Source: Podila epigama (taxonomy: Eukaryota; Mortierellomycota; Mortierellomycetes; Mortierellales; Mortierellaceae). From it: a stretch of 26,796 nucleotides of DNA. The notes below the pieces were generated by a model. It was given only the letters and a program-made list of their open reading frames with translations, was not told the origin of the DNA and ran no database searches. Numbering within the stretch: the first letter of the stretch is position 1; every line of letters begins with the position of its first letter. Positions 21,084 through 26,796 of this stretch are shown piece after piece. A program made the translations under genes and the position numbers. Location of the stretch: positions 8,749-35,544 of the forward strand of contig JAAAVE010000084.1 in the NCBI GenBank assembly GCA_015679605.1, given 5' to 3'.

Positions 21084-23880
21084 TCATTGTACCCTAATCT
21101 CATCAATCTCAAGAAGATGGGCACCTGACGAAGCCTCGCCTTCGGTGAAGCCGAGCTCATGTGCCAATCCAACAATGTCGCCGCTCCAGACACGCATCAT
21201 CAGGGCGCGAATCTTCTCCTTGGCGTACATATCTACGGCCTCGTCACCAGTCATGGACTCGATCATTTGCTGAACCAATGGCTTGGGCTTAGGGAAGACC
21301 TTGACCACCACGTTTTCAACCTCCATATCCGAGGGGAACGAGCCCGCCTTCTTGTGCATATCCAAACCATAGTCTCCTGCAAGGCGGACGGCAGTCCAAA
21401 TGCCACCCATTTTGTCCACCAGTCCTGCCTTCAATGCCTCCTTGCCATTCATGACGCGTCCTCCAGCAACATTCTCCACTTGATCCTCTGTCAACTTGCG
21501 TCCTTCAGCAACACGCTTCACAAAATCGGCATAGGTTGCATCGATCTGTCGCTTATACCGCGTCAGAGCTGCACCTTCGAGATCATTGAGAACTGAGGTA
21601 TCGGATGATCCTGTAAAGAACTGCTCGACACTCACTCCAATCAACTTGAAAAACTCGGGAGTAAAGTAGGGTCGGAGCGATGCCACGCCGATACTTCCAG
21701 TAACAGTCGTAGCTAAAGGAAACCAACATGTGGACGTTTACAAAGCAAAGAACAAGTTAACTTTCTGCGTTCTGCGTACGCACTTGAGTGTCATTATGGC
21801 GTATTAAACTTGCGATTACGCAAACATATTTTGACATACGTTGTGCGACGATCGCCTTGGCATGTGTCGAAACAAAGTATCCACCACTTGCAGAGGTGTT
21901 TCCGAAGCTGACAACGACAGGTTTCTTCTTGACATCCTGGCACCAACGGATAGCATCGCCAATGGTGTCACTGGCAACCACATCTCCACCACCAGAGTCT
22001 ATCCGCAGCACGACTGCATCCACAGAGGGGTCATTGGCCGCTTCCCTGATACCCTTGACAACAGTATTGGCACCAAAGTCACCACCTCCTCTATTAGAAA
22101 GAGAAAAGTAGATCACAAAGCGTTAAGGAATCATACTGTTGGTTGTGACACTCCAAGACAAAAAAGAATTGTGGCAGATTTTCTCGTGCTATTTACCTCT
22201 TGATGCCTCCAATCAAATACACAATACCGACCACAAGACTAGGTTCACCTGTTTTTGCAAGCTTATTAGTATGCTCCTTGCTTTTGACGCGCATGTAGTG
22301 GGCAAGACCAAAGGCCCCGTTCTTCTCCACCATCTTGCCACAATCACGCTTGTATAACAATCCGTCGATGAGACCCTGATCCTTGGCCTCTGATCCCATG
22401 AACGGACCGATCTGGATCAGATGATTGAGTTTCTCGATAGGGTCACTTCCGAGGACCTTTTGGCGAGACTTTGCAATGTCGGCCAAAATTTGAGCATTAA
22501 GTCCTTTGAGGAGATCAAAAAGGTTTTGCTTTTGGGGTGGGGGCAGTTCTGTCTCTGTAAAGGGGCTGACCATGCTCTTGTACTCCTTGCGAGCCTCCGC
22601 GCGAACTATTACGTGACAAAAAAAATGAAATGTTAGAGAGTGAACTTGAAGTAGATCAGCACTACATTGTGTAATCACCCGCGATTTTCGTGCGACTGTC
22701 ATCATACCCTGGATGCCAAATCGGTTGAGCAACGTCTTGAAAAATGGTACAGTTGAGGATAGGCCGACGAGAGGGATACTGCCACTTGGTTGCATATAGA
22801 CCTTGTCAAAGGCAGATGCGAGGTAGTACTGCTGTTGATTGTCTATGAACCAAAAAAATAAACGTCGACCGCAGGTTAGGTAATACAGAAAATCAAACGT
22901 CAAAGCGCCTTGTCACGATAAGCACCTTGTATATTTCAACCATGAGAGCCTTGTTAATTTACCGAACGAGTCCGTGTAAGCGATCATGGAGACCTTGTTC
23001 TCTCCTCCCAAGGCCTTGGCTTTAGCCTCTTTGAACTCTTGAATGGCAGATCGAAGTTCCTGAATTTGGGCAAGTCCGAGACCCTTGGGTGGCTGCTTGC
23101 TATTGCCTGTCGAGAAATTGGCCATGATACCAACGATCCTAGGGTCATCTTTTGCATGCTTGAGAGCTGTTACAACATCAATCAGTGAAGAGACTTGTGT
23201 GGGCGAGTTGCCTCCAGCGGCACGAAGGATCTTTTGGTAGAAACTCTTGTCTGTGTCCGTTTCGACGATCGACCTAGGGTATAGACAGAAAGGTGAGCTG
23301 CTTGCTTTTTTGTTTATTGTCCGGAATCCTTGTCCGGAATCCTTGTCCGAAAGCTCTAGTTTCAGGTTCCTTTTTGTGGGACACAAAGGTATATTTTCAT
23401 TTCCTTCTTCCGCCCTTGACTTACCCATCTGTGATCCTCCAGTGCAGAATCGTGTTCGGAGGAATAGTATCCCTGATTTTTTGTAGGCGATAGTTACTAT
23501 ATTGTTCGTGATGAAATTGAAAAAGGACGAGATCAATAGGTGGTAGAAACGTTCGTTTCTTTTTCTTTGGGTACACTCACTTAAACGCAGATCGTTAATA
23601 GAAGATAGAGAAAAATTCAAACAGAGTAACGAAAAGTCTCTTACTAAAACATGTTGAACGAGCTATAGAACAAAAAGACGCCAAATGCAATCTTGCCGCG
23701 GTTGTTCCATACGCGTGCATAAGCAGTGGGTGGCTTTCTTGAACGTAACCAATCCTCATAATGAGCATAATCTGGGCCACTGCCATTCACGGTAGTTCCA
23801 GCCTGTGCAGCTATGGGGCCGCTGGCTATAGAACCTGTGGGACCTTTTGCCCCTGGTTCTGGCGGGTTGGGGATTGACAT
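21084..23880 (-). CDS. sppA: S49 signal peptide peptidase, SppA / protease IV type
   Basis: Seven minus-strand exons: 23880-23645, 23496-23425, 23273-22963, 22842-22708, 22605-22197, 22090-21840 and 21712-21084. They sum to 2043 nt, 680 aa, all in phase. A Pro/Gly-rich N-terminus is followed by one membrane segment near residues 62-78 (KIAFGVFLFYSSFNMF). The N-terminal S49 domain contains QQYYLASAFDKVYMQPSG and EYKSMVSPF, with Lys261 at the place of the catalytic lysine of bacterial SppA. The C-terminal S49 domain has LRIDSGGGDVVASD and GNTSASGGYFVST, with Ser456 as the nucleophile; the Lys-Ser spacing (195) is close to that in E. coli SppA (200). It then reads TVTGSIGVA as in bacteria. The family cleaves leftover signal peptides and other membrane peptides using a Ser-Lys dyad. 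An upstream in-frame ATG at 23955 is an alternative start. The subcellular membrane is not known; an organelle is possible. Confidence 0.92.
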
Positions 23881-24851
23881 GTTGCGACAAAAGTAATTGA
23901 AATCAAAATGCAATGATGTTAGAAGAAAAGTTCCCCAAAAGGGAATAAAAATCAATCAAATAAACAAACAAACAAATAAGCTTGTCAAATATGAAATTCA
24001 ATTTTTTAACCCAAGAATTTAAAACCAAGAATGTTGATTTTCCCTATTCCTTAGAGTCTTCCCTCAACCTTCAAAAACACCATGGTCCAGCAACTTACCA
24101 TCTTGTAACGTATTTCATTGTCCATGTTATGTTTGAATTAGATTACTCTGATGTTTGAATTAGAGTATCTATTACTCCATTGAAAATGACATACGTTTTG
24201 AGAGTTGACAAGGTCCTCGAAGAAAAGATTAGTGAAGAAGACGTGTCCAACTACGGATTTCCCCAGCTCATGTACTCACTGAGATATTCCCCTTCCATCT
24301 TTTTAATAAACGGGTGCGCCAAACCCCTGTCGATTTTGCAAAAGACACCTTCGAGTTGAGTGGAAAAAGACAAAATGCGGACACGTGTTGCGTGGTCGTT
24401 GGCAACAATAATTCGAAAGGCACGACATTCATTTGTGGCTTGCATAAGCTTGCTTCATTCATCAAAAAGTAGAAATTCTGTACCTTTGCCACCAACTGAT
24501 ATTTGCAACTTGAATGCTCTCAATGACTTGGCTGTCTCTCGTTGGCCAACAGCTGTCTCGATAAAGTTTTAAAGTTATTATTTGATTTCTGCTGAATGTC
24601 TGCTGTATATCCTCCATTCCTCCCCACACCTCCTCCCTCACGTCCAAAATGGGGCCTGCTTTTCATCGGAGCAATCTGATTGGCCTGTTTCTTATTTTGG
24701 GCGTTGTTCCATGCCGTTCCTTTTTTTTATATTTTATTACAACACAACAAACTGTTTCTCATCTCTTTTTTTCTTCTTCTTTAGAATCATCTCCTCTTCC
24801 TACTCCTTCATCACTTTCATCTCCTCATCACACACATTACACATTCTCATC
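23881..24851. other. Intergenic region between SppA and calreticulin genes
   Basis: This divergent spacer holds only an OB-fold-like relic (described separately). A 57-codon plus-strand open frame at about 24189-24362 has no motif. The 24700-24850 part is rich in C and T, typical of the leader of a highly expressed gene. Confidence 0.6.
24284..24575 (-). pseudogene. OB-fold (RPA-like) protein relic
   Basis: One minus-strand frame reads KLQISVGGKGTEFLLFDE, then a TGA at 24457-24455, then in the same frame SKLMQATNECRAFRIIVAND, HATRVRILSFSTQLEG, FCKIDRG and MEGEYLS, stopping soon after a GTGAGT word. The 'RIIVAND-x-x-TRV-x-I-x-x-F' strand pair followed by a K-I-x-x-G turn resembles the OB fold of replication protein A large-subunit-like proteins, which are also carried by some fungal mobile elements. 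The in-frame TGA, absent start codon and short length suggest a relic. The resemblance is by eye only. Confidence 0.35.
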
Positions 24852-26587
24852 ATGAAGGCCACATTGCTCCTTGCCTCGCTTGCTATCGCCACCGTCGTCT
24901 CTGCTGCTGGTCAGACTTACCTCGAAGAGACCTTTTCAGATAACTCCTGGGAGGATGTATGTCTTTTATCTCTATCACTCATTTTCTATCAAAGATCAAC
25001 AGAGCTCACTCACTCATTCACTCACTCACTCACACACACTTTGTCTTATGCTCATTCTAACGCTGTCTTCTTTCTCGGAAATCTTCCCTTTTCTTTCTAC
25101 ATTAGCGCTGGACGACCTCTTCCGCAAAGGAAAACTTGGGCAAGTTTCAGCTCACTTCAGGCACCTTCTACGCTGACAAGGAATACAACCAGGGCCTGCA
25201 GACCACTGAGGACCACCGTTTCTACTCCATCTCCACTCCTTTCGCCACCGTCGCTGACAACTCAAAGGAGGACCTCATTGTCCAGTACACTGTGAAGCAG
25301 GAGGTCAACCAGGAGTGCGGTGGTTCCTACCTCAAATTGCTGCCCAAGGACTATGACGCTGCCAAGTTTGACGGCGAATCTGAATATGCCATTATGTTTG
25401 GTCCCGATGTCTGCGGTAACGCGAACCAGATTCACATCATCCTCAACTATAAGGGCAAGAACTACCTTACCAAGAAGGAGTACCCCGTCCCAATCGATAC
25501 CAAGACCCACCTCTACCGCCTGACAGTCCACCCTGATCAAAAGTACTCGCTCTTGGTCGACGGTGACCTTGTCGTTGACCATGTTCCTATGGATGAGCAC
25601 TGGGATCTCTATGTTCCCCGCACCATCCCTGACTCCAGCGATGAGAAGCCTGAGGACTGGGTCGATGCCAAGGAGATCGAGGACCCCAACCACGTCAAGC
25701 CTTCCAACTACGATGACATTCCCCGCTACATCCCCGACCCCGAGTCGAAACAGCCCGAGGACTGGGACGTCGAGGCTGATGGCGAGTGGGAGCCTGCCGA
25801 GATGCCCAACCCTGATTTTGAAGAGTGGGAGCCAAAGTACATCCCCAACCCTGCTTACAAGGGCGAATGGAAGCCCCGCGAGATCCCCAACCCTGAGTTC
25901 AAGGAGGATCCCGAGTTGGCCCACTATCAGATTGGCGGTGTCGGTCTTGATCTCTGGCAGGTCAAGAGTGGCTCCATCTTTGACGACATTGTTGTCACCT
26001 CGGATGCAGAGGTCGCCAACAAGTACTTGAACACCTGGAAGGATAACTTTGCCAAGGAGAAGGAGATCATCGCTGCCAAGGAGGAGGCCAAGAAGAAGGA
26101 GGCTGCTGAGGCTGCTGCGGTCAAGGCTGAGAAGCCTGAAGAGAAGGCTGCTGAGGCTGTCCAGGAGGAAAAGGATGAGCTTGACGAGGATGAGATCGAT
26201 GAGAAGGAGGCTGCTGCTGCCGCTGAGGCTGACGAGGCTGACGAGGCTGAGGATGCTGAGGAGGATGCTGAGGCGGATGCTGAAGATGATGCTGAGGATG
26301 ATGTTGATCAGACCGAGACCGACGACGATGTTGCCCAAGAGCAAGCCGAGGAGCCCAAGGCTGAGGTTGAAGAGGCCAAGGCTGAGGAGACCAAGGTTGA
26401 GGAGACCAAGGCTGAGGAGACCAAGGTTGAAGAGACCAAGGCTGAGGAGACCAAGGTTGAAGAGACCAAGGTTGAAGAGACCAAGGCTGAAGAGACCAAG
26501 GCTGAAGAGACCAAGGCCGAGGAGCCTAAGGTTGAGAAGAAGGCCGAGGAGAAGACCGAGGAGGCCACCCACCACGACGAGCTGTAA
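24852..26587 (+). CDS. CALR: Calreticulin with an extended acidic C-terminal repeat tail
   Basis: Exons 24852-24956 and 25106-26587 (1587 nt, 528 aa); the intron has a GTATGT donor and ATTAG acceptor. Residues 1-18 are a signal peptide ending VVSAA. The lectin N-domain has ETFSDNSWED, the Cys pair in QECGGSYLKLLP and FGPDVCGN, and IHIILNYKGKNY. The P-domain (about 207-300) has type-A motifs (IPDSSDEKPEDW, IPDPESKQPEDW) and three type-B motifs (GEWEPAEMPNP, EWEPKYIPNP, GEWKPREIPNP). The C-domain then runs from about residue 350 as a charged tail: first K/E-, A/D-rich, then ten K-(A/V)-E-E-T units, ending HHDEL for ER retention. The protein is an ER lectin-like chaperone and Ca2+ buffer. Calnexin is excluded because there is no transmembrane segment. 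Typical calreticulins are about 400-420 aa; the excess is all in the tail. Confidence 0.96.
25008..25040. repeat. CTCACT microsatellite in calreticulin intron
   Basis: Repeated CTCA/TTCA units followed by CACACACA occur within intron 1 of the calreticulin gene, not in coding sequence. Confidence 0.75.
26378..26527 (+). repeat. 15-bp coding minisatellite in calreticulin (K-[A/V]-E-E-T x10)
   Basis: Ten in-frame copies of AAG-GYT-GAG/A-GAG-ACC encode the pentapeptide K-(A/V)-E-E-T/P. Copies differ mainly at the second codon (GCT or GTT) and at the synonymous GAG/GAA, so neighbouring copies share variants, as expected from recent slippage or unequal exchange. Confidence 0.9.
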
Positions 26588-26796
26588 ATTATCCAATTAA
26601 TCCCAACCCATATGCAAAATCATAGAAAACCTTTTTTTGTCATTTCTTTTTTTCTTTCTTTTCCTTTACACTTGAAGAATTAAAAAAATATATATCCAAA
26701 GGACAAACCACCTCACAACCATATCACAACCATGTCACAACCATGTCACAACCATGTTGGCAAACCATACTGAGTTTTTTTTTTTTTTTTTTTTTT
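26588..26796. other. 3' flank of calreticulin gene
   Basis: AT-rich with T-runs and an ATTAAAAAAATA word near 26680 that may act as a polyadenylation region; no canonical AATAAA is present. It ends with an 11-bp tandem repeat and a T-run at the window edge. Confidence 0.6.
26713..26756. repeat. 11-bp tandem repeat TCACAACCATG x4
   Basis: Four contiguous 11-bp units follow the calreticulin gene. The first ends ATA instead of ATG and the other three are identical. Confidence 0.85.

Noticed and set aside
23638-23645. The first SppA exon seemed to run into a stop codon when joined to the CAG acceptor near 23470.
   Set aside because: An earlier TATAG acceptor at 23497 gives FNMFYNYRLQK and keeps the frame through to DGSIVET, so there is no disruption.
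24189-24362. A 57-codon plus-strand open frame starting MTYVLRVDKVLEEK upstream of calreticulin.
   Set aside because: It is short, overlaps the OB-fold-like relic on the other strand and has no family resemblance.
25262-26596. A long open frame on the minus strand opposite calreticulin (444 codons, Leu-rich).
   Set aside because: It is the mirror of a repetitive, GAG/GCT-rich coding strand; it is full of Leu repeats and has no independent motif.
1-26796. CRISPR arrays, bacterial operons or phage-like modules.
   Set aside because: No spaced identical repeats, no Shine-Dalgarno-driven gene strings; gene structure is eukaryotic throughout.

Overview
The window looks like nuclear DNA of an early-diverging filamentous fungus, most probably a Mucoromycota/Mortierella-type species. 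The genes are eukaryotic, carry short GT-AG introns (mostly about 80-180 nt), have long poly-T/poly-A tracts in introns and flanks, and encode proteins of fungal families (calreticulin ending in HDEL, peroxisomal acyl-CoA oxidase, exosome RRP43, LTO1, an F-box/WD40 protein). The assignment to Mortierella rests on the style of the genes and on a decayed repeated gene family; it is inference and was not checked by a search.

Left part (1-10 kb): the last exon of an RNA polymerase I/III AC40-type subunit (80-219, +). Next is a four-exon gene for an unrecognised 846-aa protein with a long Ser/Asp-rich, basic-ended tail (553-3436, +). A seven-exon gene for a secreted subtilisin-like protease with a PA domain follows (7726-3981, -). 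Then comes the exosome subunit RRP43 (8863-9987, +), divergent from the protease across a promoter region of about 1.1 kb.

Middle (10-14.5 kb): LTO1, a small Yae1-domain protein of the Fe-S/ribosome maturation pathway (11197-10286, -), followed by a gene-poor accessory stretch. That stretch holds a decayed Tc1/mariner transposase fragment, an apparently truncated two-exon fragment that resembles ORC6, a block rich in TTCGAA-like words, and a frameshifted relic of a fungal repeated protein family.

Right part (14.5-26.8 kb): peroxisomal acyl-CoA oxidase (14603-17017, +), an F-box/WD40 protein (17293-19347, +), a serine-hydrolase-like alpha/beta hydrolase whose N-terminal exon cannot be assembled cleanly (20795-19483, -), and a two-domain S49 signal peptide peptidase of SppA type (23880-21084, -). 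These are followed by a relic of an OB-fold protein and then a calreticulin with an unusually long acidic repeat tail (24852-26587, +).

The intact genes are mostly unrelated housekeeping genes and do not form a cluster. The items most worth a second look are the extended calreticulin tail, the SppA-type peptidase in a fungus, the damaged hydrolase exon and the relic-rich 11.4-13.7 kb stretch. I do not see a clearly new multi-gene system.
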